Of a stretch of 64,000 nt of DNA, positions 52,962 through 61,663 are shown one piece after another (within the stretch, counting starts at the first letter, position 1; every line of letters begins with the position of its first letter). The notes under the pieces are model-generated. The model saw only the letters and a program-made list of their open reading frames with translations, searched no databases and had not been told where the DNA came from. Origin of the DNA: Zobellia uliginosa (GTDB lineage: Bacteria > Bacteroidota > Bacteroidia > Flavobacteriales > Flavobacteriaceae); assembly GCF_018860745.1 (NCBI RefSeq), contig NZ_JAHKPY010000014.1, positions 124,001 to 188,000 of the forward strand, given 5' to 3'. Position numbers and translations under genes: made by a program.

Positions 52962-53089
52962 TATTTGAAATTTAGTGTATGTCCCAAAAAATTACTTAAT
53001 CAAAGGTTTGATTTATTATTTGACTGTATAACCAAGCTTAACGTATCCTACTTAACTAAAAAACGCCCCGATATAGATCGGGGCGTTTT
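52962..53089 (+). ncRNA. Predicted small RNA C (about 128 nt)
   Basis: Runs from the promoter ending at 52956 to the terminator at 53060-53089. The conserved 5' core of A and B is largely lost; only a faint match around 'TAGTGTATGTCCCAAA' remains, together with the TACTTAA motif before the terminator. It has a tight AATCAAA/TTTGATT hairpin near 52999-53014. A different target or a decaying copy are both possible. Confidence 0.5.
53060..53089. terminator. Terminator of RNA C, probably bidirectional
   Basis: A 13-bp perfect stem (53060-53072 with 53077-53089) with a 4-nt loop; A-run on one side and T-run on the other. It also lies 27 bp past the stop of the convergent DUF3078 gene and should end that transcript too. 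Confidence 0.85.
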
Positions 53090-53115
53090 CCATTATATAT
53101 AACTTAATTTTTTTC

Positions 53116-54048
53116 TTAGAAAGCGTAGTTCAGACCAAAAAGGTAAAAACTCTGTAAGCTATTGTCAATACTGTCAAACGTAGGAGTTGGAGTTATTGCA
53201 GGAACTGTTGCCAAGGCATTAGCTAAAGTTTCTTGGTTGTTGTTTCTCAATCCAAATTCAAAACCTACACCAATACTTTTCCAAAGTGTGTACCCAAAAG
53301 AATTAGTCCACGTCCAGTTAGATAAATCGCTGCTCTTGTAACTCTGAAAAGTAGAGAAATTAGTTTTAAAGCTGATGGCTCCCAATTGCTTGGTATAATC
53401 CACAACTATTTTGGCACCTGTTGATGATTCGTAAGCAGCGTCATCTTTAGCAAATACAAAGTTGTAGTTTAATGGGTGAATTACGACTACCATATCAGGA
53501 ATAGGAGTCCAAGTTGCACCAATACCTATGTCTAAATAACCAGGGTCATTAAAGTTGTTTATAATAGAAGAACGATATTCTCCCAAAGCCGAAATCGCGA
53601 AATTCTTGTTCAGTTTGTAACCGTATAGGGACGTAATGTTGAAAACATCAGTAGTTCCGCTGAAACCTTCCTCATCTGCCGGGTTGTTTTTGTCATCCAA
53701 TTTAACCCACTGTAAATTTACGTTTGCAGAATTTTTCCAGAAAAATTTCTCCCTGTCCAAATTTGCAAAAGCATTTAATGTAACACCTATGTTTCCTGCA
53801 GAGTTATCTGGTGTTCCCTGTGAATACCAGTTGTTAAATTTAGAAACGTTGGCGCCAATTGTACCAAAAGCACCTTTTTTCCAGCCTGGAAAAGCATCGA
53901 TTTGACCTTGCAGGGCATCAACTCTTCCCTGAATAGCACTAATAGAATCTTTCTTTGAAGCTTGTTCAGCTTTTAAGTCATCTATTGTCTGTCCAAAACT
54001 CACTGAAAAAGTAAGTATCGACAAAGATGTAAGCAGTAATTTTCTCAT
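53116..54048 (-). CDS. DUF3078 domain outer-membrane beta-barrel protein
   Basis: A 310-aa exported protein: signal peptide MRKLLLTSLSILTFSVSFGQ, a short coiled-coil (about 25-50, 'KAEQASKKDSISAIQGRVDALQGQID'), then the DUF3078 barrel with 'GWKKGAFGTIGANVSKFNNWYSQG' and a C-terminal aromatic residue (YAF). Function unknown; in Flavobacteriia it is normally the last gene of the suf cluster, as here. It has its own promoter box at 54084-54077. Confidence 0.87.
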   Translation of the reverse strand: MRKLLLTSLSILTFSVSFGQTIDDLKAEQASKKDSISAIQGRVDALQGQIDAFPGWKKGAFGTIGANVSKFNNWYSQGTPDNSAGNIGVTLNAFANLDREKFFWKNSANVNLQWVKLDDKNNPADEEGFSGTTDVFNITSLYGYKLNKNFAISALGEYRSSIINNFNDPGYLDIGIGATWTPIPDMVVVIHPLNYNFVFAKDDAAYESSTGAKIVVDYTKQLGAISFKTNFSTFQSYKSSDLSNWTWTNSFGYTLWKSIGVGFEFGLRNNNQETLANALATVPAITPTPTFDSIDNSLQSFYLFGLNYAF

Positions 54049-54076
54049 GGTTATGTGTGTTTATTAATTAGAACCA

Positions 54077-54084
54077 CAAAAGTA
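54077..54084 (-). promoter_or_regulatory. Promoter -7 element (TACTTTTG) for the DUF3078 gene
   Basis: A perfect TAnnTTTG box on the minus strand, 28 bp before the ATG at 54048, in the gap after DUF2480. Confidence 0.5.
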
Positions 54085-54114
54085 CTAATTGTCACTTATT
54101 TTGAGAATAAAAGT

Positions 54115-54621
54115 CTACTTTCTTTTATATAAGGGAACAGAAGAACATGCCTCACCATACATAAGAGATTTTACCACAGGTTGTAACTTTCCTATTATCA
54201 ATACATAAGCATTAGGAGGAACCGGTTTATTGCTACACCCTTTAACAATAACCATTTTATCTTTAAATTCTGAAACATCTAAATCTTTTAGGGTTTCTGT
54301 GTATAAAAGGGTCTCTAAATCCTCTAATGAGCCTTGAATGAACTTCTTGGCATAAGGTTGAAGCTTTGTAGCCAATAACATATACGCCCAACCCGGAACA
54401 ATAGCATCTGTAGAACAGTGTAAGGCAACAAAAGCATCTTGGTATCCAGACCAATCATGTTCTGCCGCCTGGGCCCTAAATTCTTTTTCTTTAAGTAGAA
54501 ACCCTTCCAAAAGCCAATCAGAAATATCAAAAAGCACCCTTTTCCCCGGAAGATAATAATCCTCTAAGTTAAAGGTGATAAGTTTGCTCTCCGCAACTCT
54601 ATTTACTATTTCTTCAGACAT
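54115..54621 (-). CDS. DUF2480 family protein
   Basis: A 168-aa cytoplasmic protein of the DUF2480 family, restricted largely to Bacteroidetes and almost always beside suf genes; biochemical role unknown. It has three cysteines, in 'ALHCSTDAIVPGWAY', 'VKGCSNKPVPP' and 'GEACSSVP', that may touch an Fe-S cluster. It starts 9 bp after sufT, so both are translated from the same message. Confidence 0.87.
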   Translation of the reverse strand: MSEEIVNRVAESKLITFNLEDYYLPGKRVLFDISDWLLEGFLLKEKEFRAQAAEHDWSGYQDAFVALHCSTDAIVPGWAYMLLATKLQPYAKKFIQGSLEDLETLLYTETLKDLDVSEFKDKMVIVKGCSNKPVPPNAYVLIIGKLQPVVKSLMYGEACSSVPLYKRK

Positions 54622-54630
54622 AGTTAATTC

Positions 54631-54960
54631 TTAAAGCAACCCTAATTCCAATTTTGCCTCCTCACTCATTAAATCTTGCGTCCATGGTGGATCAAAGGTA
54701 ATTTCAACCTCTGCGTCTTTTACCACGTCTAAAGATTTCACCTTCTCTTCTACTTCAGCCGGTAGAGATTCTGCAACAGGGCAATTGGGAGAAGTAAGCG
54801 TCATTAAAATTTTAACCTCGTTATCTTCATTTACGAATACATCATAAATCAAACCCAGTTCATATATATCAACAGGAATTTCAGGGTCATAAATAGTCTT
54901 GAGTACGACTACTATTTTTTCTCCTAATTCTTGACCATCTATTGTTGTTTCTTCACTCAT
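54631..54960 (-). CDS. sufT: SufT/MIP18-type Fe-S assembly factor (DUF59)
   Basis: A 109-aa protein with one DUF59 (MIP18/PaaD-like) domain. The conserved cysteine lies in 'LTSPNCPVAESLP', and 'VYDPEIPVDIYELGLIYDV' is the N-terminal signature. It helps deliver Fe-S clusters to target proteins after SufBCD. It lies between sufE and DUF2480 (9-bp gap). Confidence 0.9.
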   Translation of the reverse strand: MSEETTIDGQELGEKIVVVLKTIYDPEIPVDIYELGLIYDVFVNEDNEVKILMTLTSPNCPVAESLPAEVEEKVKSLDVVKDAEVEITFDPPWTQDLMSEEAKLELGLL

Positions 54961-55011
54961 TTTCTTGAGATTATTTCTTTAAGAATACCGAAAACCTTTT
55001 TAATGATTTCC

Positions 55012-55434
55012 TTAATTTAATTGTGTTTGATATGCTATTGCGTACAACTTTAGTTGTTTGATCATACTTACCAAACCATTTGCCCGCGTAGGGGAAAGAT
55101 GTTCCTTCAGACCAATTTCATCAATAAAATCAGTGTCTGCATCAATAATATCCTGTGGTTTTTGATTACTAAAAGCACGTATTAGAATAGCGATTATACC
55201 TTTTGTTATAATTGCATCGCTATCTGCTGTAAAAACCAATTTATCTTCTTCTAATTCTGCATGAACCCAAACTTTACTCTGGCAACCTTTGATAATATTA
55301 TCATCGGTTTTATAATTTTCATTGATAAGTGGTAAGCTTTTCCCTAAATCTATCATGTATTCGTAGCGCTGCATCCAATCATCGAACATTGAAAATTCGT
55401 CAACTATTTCTTCCTGTATTTTCTTTATCTGCAT
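55012..55434 (-). CDS. sufE: SufE sulfur acceptor
   Basis: A 140-aa protein that takes persulfide sulfur from SufS and passes it to SufB. The acceptor is C51 in 'IIKGCQSKVWV', the same number as in E. coli SufE. The ATG at 55434 is chosen; a TTG 18 bp upstream falls between this start and the promoter box at 55457-55450. It follows sufS after 74 bp. Confidence 0.93.
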   Translation of the reverse strand: MQIKKIQEEIVDEFSMFDDWMQRYEYMIDLGKSLPLINENYKTDDNIIKGCQSKVWVHAELEEDKLVFTADSDAIITKGIIAILIRAFSNQKPQDIIDADTDFIDEIGLKEHLSPTRANGLVSMIKQLKLYAIAYQTQLN

Positions 55435-55449
55435 TGTCGCTATTTTGAG

Positions 55450-55457
55450 CAAAAATA
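55450..55457 (-). promoter_or_regulatory. Promoter -7 element (TATTTTTG) for sufE
   Basis: A perfect TAnnTTTG box on the minus strand, 15 bp before the ATG at 55434. It allows the sufE-sufT-DUF2480 part to be transcribed separately. Confidence 0.55.
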
Positions 55458-55508
55458 CAATAAGTATCTATGGATTTCAACACTTTAAGAGAATGATAAC
55501 GTCTACCG

Positions 55509-56723
55509 TTATTCTAACATACCTTTGGCTCTAATAACCGCCGCAACCAACACATCTACTTCATCCATAGTATTATAGAAACTAAAACTTGCTCTAACCG
55601 TTCCCGGGATTTTGTAGAAATCCATAATAGGTTGTGCACAATGGTGACCAGTTCTTACGGCAACGCCCAATTTGTCCAGAATAGAACCTATGTCGTAAGG
55701 ATGTAGCCCTTCTATATTAAAAGAAATAACGGAAGTCTTGTTTTTTGCCGTCCCGTAAATTTTTAAACCTTCTATTTTTAGCAATTCTTTTGTAGCGTAT
55801 TCAAGCAGTTCATGTTCGTATTCGGCAATAGCTTCAAAACCAATACTGTTCATATAATCTAGTGCAGCTCCAAAGGCGATGCCTCCGCAGATATTGGGCG
55901 TTCCTGCTTCAAATTTATGTGGCAAGTCTGCGTAAGTAGTTTTTTCGAAAGTCACCTCTGCAATCATTTCGCCACCTCCTTGATAAGGAGGTAATTTATT
56001 GAGCCACTCTTCTTTTCCGTACAACATACCAACTCCTGTTGGTCCACATATTTTATGTGCAGAAGCAGTGTAAAAATCTACATCTAGTTTTTGCATATCT
56101 GCTTTAATGTGTGGGGCAGCTTGTGCACCATCAATCAAGACAGCAGCGCCAACCGCATGTGCTTTATCTATAATTTCCTTGATAGGATTTATAGTTCCCA
56201 ATGCATTTGAAATATGATTACAGAATACCAGTTTGGTTTTATTGGAAAGTAAATCATCGTAGACATCCATTCGCAACTCACCATCAAGATTCATAGGAAT
56301 TACCTTTAAAACGGCACCCGTTCTTTCGGCCAACATTTGCCACGGCACTATGTTGGAATGATGTTCCATAGCAGAAACCAAAATTTCATCTCCTTTTTCA
56401 AGAAGCGTAGTAAATCCGTTCGCAACAATATTTATGCTGTGGGTAGTTCCCGAAGTAAATATGATTTCGTAGGATTCTTTCGCATTAAAATGCTTCTGAA
56501 TTGTTTGCCGTGCTACTTCATACTTATCCGTTGCCTCTTGTGAAAGCGCATGCACTCCACGGTGTATATTGGCATTGTAATTTTGATAGTAATCTACTAT
56601 AACATCTATAACCTGTTGTGGTGTTTGCGATGTAGCAGCATTGTCTAAGTATACTAAGGGTTTTCCATTAACTTCTCTTTTAAGAATAGGGAAATCTTTG
56701 CGAATTTTAGTAACGTCTATCAT
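55509..56723 (-). CDS. sufS: Cysteine desulfurase SufS
   Basis: A 404-aa PLP enzyme that releases sulfur from cysteine as a persulfide. The PLP lysine is K224 in 'SAHKICGPTGVG' and the catalytic cysteine is C362 in 'RTGHHCAQPIM', with the group II loop. The ATG at 56723 (MIDVTKIRKDFP) is supported by the TATCTTTG box at 56748-56741, which lies across the GTG at 56741. It is separated from sufD by an unrelated barrel gene and two terminators. Confidence 0.95.
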   Translation of the reverse strand: MIDVTKIRKDFPILKREVNGKPLVYLDNAATSQTPQQVIDVIVDYYQNYNANIHRGVHALSQEATDKYEVARQTIQKHFNAKESYEIIFTSGTTHSINIVANGFTTLLEKGDEILVSAMEHHSNIVPWQMLAERTGAVLKVIPMNLDGELRMDVYDDLLSNKTKLVFCNHISNALGTINPIKEIIDKAHAVGAAVLIDGAQAAPHIKADMQKLDVDFYTASAHKICGPTGVGMLYGKEEWLNKLPPYQGGGEMIAEVTFEKTTYADLPHKFEAGTPNICGGIAFGAALDYMNSIGFEAIAEYEHELLEYATKELLKIEGLKIYGTAKNKTSVISFNIEGLHPYDIGSILDKLGVAVRTGHHCAQPIMDFYKIPGTVRASFSFYNTMDEVDVLVAAVIRAKGMLE

Positions 56724-56740
56724 AGTAATTAAATTGAGCA

Positions 56741-56748
56741 CAAAGATA
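56741..56748 (-). promoter_or_regulatory. Promoter -7 element (TATCTTTG) for sufS
   Basis: A perfect TAnnTTTG box, 17 bp before the ATG at 56723, giving the second half of the suf genes its own promoter. Confidence 0.65.
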
Positions 56749-56813
56749 CCGACTATGCCTTAAATTATAGAGAAAACAAGAAGCTTTCTAATTTAGAAGT
56801 ATTCTTATAAAGG

Positions 56814-56846
56814 AAAAACCTCCAAGAAAACTTCTTGGAGGTTTTT
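56814..56846 (-). terminator. Terminator of the barrel gene inserted in the suf cluster
   Basis: A 15-bp perfect stem (56814-56828 with 56832-56846) with a 3-nt loop and a T-run on the minus strand. It separates the barrel gene from the sufS promoter. Confidence 0.85.
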
Positions 56847-56864
56847 TAGGCTTAATAGTTTGAT

Positions 56865-57455
56865 TTAGAATCGAAAACCGACTCCCACTTTTACAAAACC
56901 TAAATTATCTTTATTCTTATAATTGAATTCTTCTCCCTCTATTCTATCAATACTTCTAGTATAATCACATTGCACTTGTAAAAAAAATCGCTTAGTTACA
57001 TCATAAGAAAGCCCTATATTAAAACTTACCCCTCCTGGTGAACGTTTCAATTCAGCAGGTTCATTAAAGGCAATTCCCTTGTTTTTAGATTCTGTAAAAG
57101 TATATCCCAATCCTACGCTAGGGTGAAGTTTTTGAATTGATGGAATAGTGAACTCAGCAAATAACTTTGGCTGAATTAACCAATGGGTTTCCGTGAAATC
57201 AAACGATTCCTCATTAACAGAGTAATTATGATTTTGTCGAAAATATCCTGTATTTATACTTGCTCCTATTTTTACTTTATTCAAATTTAAAAACCTGTAT
57301 TTTAATCCTAGGTCTAAAATTGCTGGTGTATCATTTCCCAGTTCATCTCCAACGGAAATCGGGTAATTTGCTTCCACACTCCATTTCTGGTCTTGGGCGA
57401 ACAAGCCCACACTTAAGAAAAATACTGAAATTGATAAAAAGTAGATTTTTTTCAT
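56865..57455 (-). CDS. Outer-membrane beta-barrel protein inside the suf cluster
   Basis: A 196-aa protein with a signal peptide (MKKIYFLSISVFFLSVGLFAQ) and alternating strands of a porin-like barrel ending in Phe ('GVGFRF'). The family is broad and no ligand can be named. It is flanked by terminators at 57513-57543 and 56814-56846, so it is a self-contained unit placed between sufD and sufS, which are usually adjacent. No target-site duplication or transposase is visible. Confidence 0.82.
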   Translation of the reverse strand: MKKIYFLSISVFFLSVGLFAQDQKWSVEANYPISVGDELGNDTPAILDLGLKYRFLNLNKVKIGASINTGYFRQNHNYSVNEESFDFTETHWLIQPKLFAEFTIPSIQKLHPSVGLGYTFTESKNKGIAFNEPAELKRSPGGVSFNIGLSYDVTKRFFLQVQCDYTRSIDRIEGEEFNYKNKDNLGFVKVGVGFRF

Positions 57456-57512
57456 AAGAACTAATAATTAATGGTTTATAATTAGTCCGTAAATCCATAA
57501 GAAAATTCGGGC

Positions 57513-57543
57513 AAAAAAATAACGGCACTATTAAAGTGCCGTT
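57513..57543 (-). terminator. Terminator of the sufA-B-C-D segment
   Basis: A 9-bp perfect stem (57521-57529 with 57535-57543), 5-nt loop, followed on the minus strand by a run of seven T (57519-57513). It ends the sufD transcript 55 bp after the stop. Confidence 0.8.
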
Positions 57544-57597
57544 AAATAAATTCTATATTTTAAGATAATCTCTAGTTAAAAAAGAGCTTACAATCAC

Positions 57598-58914
57598 TTA
57601 TAAATCAAATCCAAGATTAACCCCTAACTTTTTAGCAATCAACTTATTAATACGTGTTTTTAATTCAGGTATACGTACACTTTCTAAAACGTTATTAGCA
57701 AAAGCATACATTAACAAAGCACGAGCTTCCTTTTTAGGAATACCACGAGATTGTAGGTAAAATAAAGCATCTTCATCTAACTGACCAATGGTACAACCGT
57801 GAGAACATTTTACATCATCCGCAAAAATCTCTAGCTGTGGTTTTGTGTTAATGGTGGCCTTATCGCTTACCAAAATATTATTATTCTGCTGGAAAGCATT
57901 AGTCTTTTGTGCAAGTTTTTCTACGATGATTTTACCATTAAAAACACCGGTAGAACCATCACCATAAATACCTTTATAATCTTGGTGACTTTCACAATTA
58001 GGTTCTATATGATGTACCAAGGTATGGTGATCCACATGTTGCTTATCTCCTAGAATGGTAACCCCTTTCATAGTAGAGTCTATATACTCCCCGTTTTGAT
58101 AAAAATTAAGGTTGTTACGCGTCAACTTACCACCAAAAGAAAAAGTATGTATTTTAACTAGGCTCTTATCTTTCTGATCTATATAGGTATTGTCTATTAA
58201 TGAAGCCGTGGCAGCATCATTCTGTATCTTATAGTAATCTACAATAGCACTTTTTGCTGCGAAAATTTCAGTCACGGCGTTAGTCAAAATCTCATTTGAC
58301 GTCAAACTCTGGTGACGCTCTATAATCTGAACTTCTGCATTTTCCTCTACAATAACCAAATTCCGTGGTTGCAATAAAAGTGAAGCCTCATTACCTGTAG
58401 CGAAATGAATAATTTCAATTGGCTTTTTAGGCATCTTGTTTTTAGGAATATAAATATACGCTCCTTCTCTACTAAATGCCGTATTCAATGTGGTTAGAGA
58501 CTCATCTTTAGAAGCAACTTTATTGAAATACACATCTATAACAGGCTTGTACATTGGTTTTGTAAGCGCTGCGCTCATCAAACAGATATCTACACCATCA
58601 TGGGTAGTTTCCGAAAGATATGAGCTATAAATACCATCTACAAAAACAATTTTATACGAGTCTATTTCATGTAAAAAATACTTCTTTACATCTTTATACT
58701 CAAGAGTATTTTCTTCACGTGGAAAAATGCTGAAATCTATCTTTTGAAGGCTATTCAAAGAAGTATACTTCCATGCTTCCTCTTTTTTACTAGGAAAACC
58801 TTTCAGTTCAAAGTTCTTTATGGCCTCTGTTCGAACATCGTGCACGGAATGCTCTACATCAACGTTGTTCTCGAACGCCATAAATGAAGAAATCAATTTA
58901 TCTTTTAAATCCAT
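57598..58914 (-). CDS. sufD: Fe-S scaffold protein SufD
   Basis: A 438-aa SufB/SufD-family protein, mostly beta-helix, forming the SufBC2D scaffold. The C-terminal signature is 'KCSHGCTIGQLDEDALFYLQSRGI'. It partners SufB and supports ATP-driven iron entry. It lies 72 bp downstream of sufC, with a 14-bp tandem repeat in the gap, and is followed by a terminator. Confidence 0.94.
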   Translation of the reverse strand: MDLKDKLISSFMAFENNVDVEHSVHDVRTEAIKNFELKGFPSKKEEAWKYTSLNSLQKIDFSIFPREENTLEYKDVKKYFLHEIDSYKIVFVDGIYSSYLSETTHDGVDICLMSAALTKPMYKPVIDVYFNKVASKDESLTTLNTAFSREGAYIYIPKNKMPKKPIEIIHFATGNEASLLLQPRNLVIVEENAEVQIIERHQSLTSNEILTNAVTEIFAAKSAIVDYYKIQNDAATASLIDNTYIDQKDKSLVKIHTFSFGGKLTRNNLNFYQNGEYIDSTMKGVTILGDKQHVDHHTLVHHIEPNCESHQDYKGIYGDGSTGVFNGKIIVEKLAQKTNAFQQNNNILVSDKATINTKPQLEIFADDVKCSHGCTIGQLDEDALFYLQSRGIPKKEARALLMYAFANNVLESVRIPELKTRINKLIAKKLGVNLGFDL

Positions 58915-58923
58915 ATTTTAATA

Positions 58924-58951
58924 AGTATTAAGTAATGAGTATTAAGTAATG
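58924..58951. repeat. 14-bp tandem repeat in the sufC-sufD gap
   Basis: AGTATTAAGTAATG occurs twice in direct contact (58924-58937 and 58938-58951), followed by a partial third copy (AGTA). Too short to assign; probably polymerase slippage. Confidence 0.6.
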
Positions 58952-58986
58952 AGTACTTTGTACCGATCACTTTTACTTTTTACTTC

Positions 58987-59739
58987 CTAAACTGCAGTTT
59001 CCTGCTTTAACCAATCGTATCCTTTTTCTTCTAGCTCTAAGGCCAATTCTTTTCCTCCCGACTTCACAATTTTACCATTGTGCAATACGTGAACAAAATC
59101 AGGAACGATATAATCCAACAAACGTTGGTAGTGTGTAATAACGATTACCGCGTTGTCTTTGCTTTTCAATTTATTAACCCCGTTTGCAACTATACGTAGG
59201 GCATCAATATCCAGACCAGAATCGGTCTCATCTAAGATGGCCAATTTAGGTTCTAACATTGCCATTTGGAAAATCTCGTTTCTTTTCTTTTCTCCACCGG
59301 AAAAACCTTGGTTTAAAGAACGAGACAAGAATTTGCGATCGATCTCTAATAACTCAGACTTTTCACGAATTAATTTCAACATGTCTTTAGCAGGCATATC
59401 TTCAAGACCCTTAGCCTTTCTAGATTCGTTAATAGCGGTTTTCATAAAGTTCGTTACCGATACTCCAGGAATCTCAACAGGGTACTGAAAAGATAAGAAC
59501 ACCCCTTTATGAGCACGTTCTTCAGGAGAAGCATCTTCTAAATCTTCCCCTTCTAAGGAAACACTACCTTCGGTTACTTCAAACTCTTCTTTACCGGCAA
59601 TTACAGATGCCAAGGTACTTTTACCGGAACCGTTAGGACCCATTATTGCATGAACCTCACCAGCTTTTACCTCTAAGTTAATACCTCTTAATATTTCTTT
59701 GTCCTCTACACTAGCGTGTAAATTTTCTATTTTAAGCAT
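58987..59739 (-). CDS. sufC: Fe-S assembly ATPase SufC
   Basis: A 250-aa ABC-type ATPase. Walker A is 'GPNGSGKST', the signature is 'FSGGEKKRNE', and Walker B is 'AILDETDSGLDIDAL', the SufC form. It drives conformational change of the SufB-SufD scaffold. It lies 48 bp downstream of sufB. Confidence 0.96.
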   Translation of the reverse strand: MLKIENLHASVEDKEILRGINLEVKAGEVHAIMGPNGSGKSTLASVIAGKEEFEVTEGSVSLEGEDLEDASPEERAHKGVFLSFQYPVEIPGVSVTNFMKTAINESRKAKGLEDMPAKDMLKLIREKSELLEIDRKFLSRSLNQGFSGGEKKRNEIFQMAMLEPKLAILDETDSGLDIDALRIVANGVNKLKSKDNAVIVITHYQRLLDYIVPDFVHVLHNGKIVKSGGKELALELEEKGYDWLKQETAV

Positions 59740-59787
59740 TTTGCGAATCTTATTTATTAATCAAACTATAAACTGCATTTGGTAAGA

Positions 59788-61233
59788 TTAACCTACCGAG
59801 CCTTCTAAACTAATTTCCAATAATTTTTGTGCTTCTACGGCAAATTCCATAGGTAGTTTATTCAGAACTTCTTTACTGAAACCGTTTACGATCAAGGCGA
59901 TTGCCTTTTCTGTATCAATACCTCTTTGGTTACAATAAAAAATTTGGTCTTCACCAATTTTACTGGTGGTTGCCTCATGTTCTATTTGAGCACCTTTGTT
60001 CTTTACCTCAATATACGGAAAGGTATGTGCACCACATTCATTGCCCATTAATAGGGAATCACACTGCGAAAAGTTACGTGCATTCTCCGCACGACTATTC
60101 ACCTGCACAAGACCTCTATAACTATTTTGTGATTTACCGGCCGAAATACCTTTGGATATGATAGTACTACGTGTATTTTTACCTAAATGCACCATTTTGG
60201 TACCTGTATCCGCTTGCTGATAGTTATTCGTTACAGCAATAGAATAAAACTCACCTATTGAATTATCTCCTTTTAAAATACAAGAAGGATACTTCCAAGT
60301 TACTGCAGAACCTGTTTCTACTTGTGTCCAAGAAATTTTTGCGTTTTTCTCGCACAAACCTCTTTTCGTAACGAAGTTATAAACCCCTCCTTTACCCTCT
60401 TTATTACCAGGAAACCAGTTTTGTACCGTTGAGTATTTTATTTCGGCATCATCTAAAGCAATCAACTCTACAACAGCTGCATGTAGTTGATTCTCATCTC
60501 TTGACGGTGCAGTACAACCTTCTAGATAACTCACATAGCTACCTTCATCGGCAATTACCAATGTTCTTTCAAACTGACCTGTACCTGCTTGGTTAATCCT
60601 AAAATAAGTAGAAAGCTCCATAGGGCAACGAACACCTTTTGGAATATAACAGAAACTACCATCAGAAAATACTGCTGAGTTTAAAGCTGCATAAAAATTA
60701 TCTTTCTGAGGAACCACAGAACCCAAGTATTTTTTAACTAATTCCGGATGCTCTTTAATTGCTTCAGATATAGAGCAAAAAATGATTCCTTTTTCAGCTA
60801 ATGTCTTTTTAAAAGTGGTTGCAACCGAAACCGAATCCATTACAATATCAACAGCAACGTTTTGTAACTTCTTCTGCTCATCTACAGAAATACCCAATTT
60901 CTTGTACATCTCTAATAACTCGGGATCTACATCATCCAATGATTTATTAGGGTTCGCTTTTTTCGGTGCCGAATAATAACTTATTGCCTGAAAATCAGGT
61001 TTCTCGTAATGAACATTTGCCCATTCTGGCTCTACCATCTCTTTCCAATGCTTAAAAGCCTCTAGACGCCAAAGTGTCATCCATTCCGGCTCTTCTTTCT
61101 TTTTAGAAATGGCGATGACGATTTCTTCACTTAATCCTATTGGAAAAGTCTCAGATTCAATATCCGTATAGAAACCGTACTCATACTCCTTGGTTTCGAG
61201 TTCCTTTTTTAGTTCTTCTTCTGTGTATGCCAT
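59788..61233 (-). CDS. sufB: Fe-S scaffold protein SufB
   Basis: A 481-aa scaffold on which the cluster is built. The C-terminal block '[16 protein letters not shown]' carries the conserved Cys and His, and '[22 protein letters not shown]' is the family signature. Normal length. It lies 63 bp downstream of the SufA-type carrier and 48 bp upstream of sufC. Confidence 0.96.
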   Translation of the reverse strand: MAYTEEELKKELETKEYEYGFYTDIESETFPIGLSEEIVIAISKKKEEPEWMTLWRLEAFKHWKEMVEPEWANVHYEKPDFQAISYYSAPKKANPNKSLDDVDPELLEMYKKLGISVDEQKKLQNVAVDIVMDSVSVATTFKKTLAEKGIIFCSISEAIKEHPELVKKYLGSVVPQKDNFYAALNSAVFSDGSFCYIPKGVRCPMELSTYFRINQAGTGQFERTLVIADEGSYVSYLEGCTAPSRDENQLHAAVVELIALDDAEIKYSTVQNWFPGNKEGKGGVYNFVTKRGLCEKNAKISWTQVETGSAVTWKYPSCILKGDNSIGEFYSIAVTNNYQQADTGTKMVHLGKNTRSTIISKGISAGKSQNSYRGLVQVNSRAENARNFSQCDSLLMGNECGAHTFPYIEVKNKGAQIEHEATTSKIGEDQIFYCNQRGIDTEKAIALIVNGFSKEVLNKLPMEFAVEAQKLLEISLEGSVG

Positions 61234-61296
61234 TTTTTCCTTTTATACCAATTACACTAAGGCAATTGAATAATTAGTTGTTTTACTAGTTTTCGC

Positions 61297-61632
61297 TTAT
61301 AACGAAAAACTCTCTCCGCACCCACAGGTGCGTTGTGCATTTGGGTTATTAAAAACAAAACCCTTTCCATTAAGTCCGCCAGAGTATTCCAAAGTTGTTC
61401 CCACTAAATAAAGGAAACTCTTTTTATCTACAATAATACGCACATCGTTATCTTCAAAAACCTTATCGGTTTCATCCATTTTTTTATCAAAATCTAGCTC
61501 GTAAGATAGGCCGCTACAGCCACCACTCTTGACACCTACACGAACATAGTCCGTAGAAGCGTCGAAACCTCCCTCGGTCATTAAGTCAATCACTTTCTTT
61601 TTCGCTGTCTCAGATACTTGAATCATAAGCAT
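61297..61632 (-). CDS. sufA: HesB/IscA/SufA family Fe-S carrier
   Basis: A 111-aa A-type carrier that receives clusters from SufBCD and hands them to apoproteins. The three ligands are C39 in 'SGGCSGL' and C103/C105 in 'TCGCGES'. ATG at 61632 is used; the ATG two codons later is an equally good start. It is the first gene of the suf cluster, with a TATATTTG promoter box 23 bp upstream. Confidence 0.93.
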   Translation of the reverse strand: MLMIQVSETAKKKVIDLMTEGGFDASTDYVRVGVKSGGCSGLSYELDFDKKMDETDKVFEDNDVRIIVDKKSFLYLVGTTLEYSGGLNGKGFVFNNPNAQRTCGCGESFSL

Positions 61633-61655
61633 TTGGATTTATTCTAAATAGTTTA

Positions 61656-61663
61656 CAAATATA
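61656..61663 (-). promoter_or_regulatory. Promoter -7 element (TATATTTG) for the suf cluster
   Basis: A perfect TAnnTTTG box on the minus strand, 23 bp before the sufA ATG at 61632. No IscR-like or Fur-like operator is obvious beside it. Confidence 0.6.

Larger units (their letters stand above)
52246..53089 (+). repeat. Three tandem paralogous transcription units (repeat array)
   Basis: Three head-to-tail units of about 295-320 bp fill the gap between hflX and the convergent DUF3078 gene. Each has TTCATC, then 24 bp, a 9-bp repeat (TTCACAACA), 12 bp, the same repeat, 4 bp, TTTA, 20 bp, a TAnnTTYR box, a body, a Y-TACTTRA motif and an intrinsic terminator. Spacing is identical in all three. 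Units A and B also share about 59 nt at the start of the body with three differences; unit C is diverged there. Predicted plus-strand RNAs of about 145, 174 and 128 nt. Confidence 0.8.

Noticed and set aside
52246-53089. The array as 6S RNA or tmRNA copies
   Set aside because: Three different bodies, no tRNA-like acceptor or tag frame, and no long central bubble flanked by closing stems as expected for 6S RNA.
56865-57455. Mobile element carrying the barrel gene into the suf cluster
   Set aside because: No transposase, inverted ends or target duplication; composition is like that of the neighbours.
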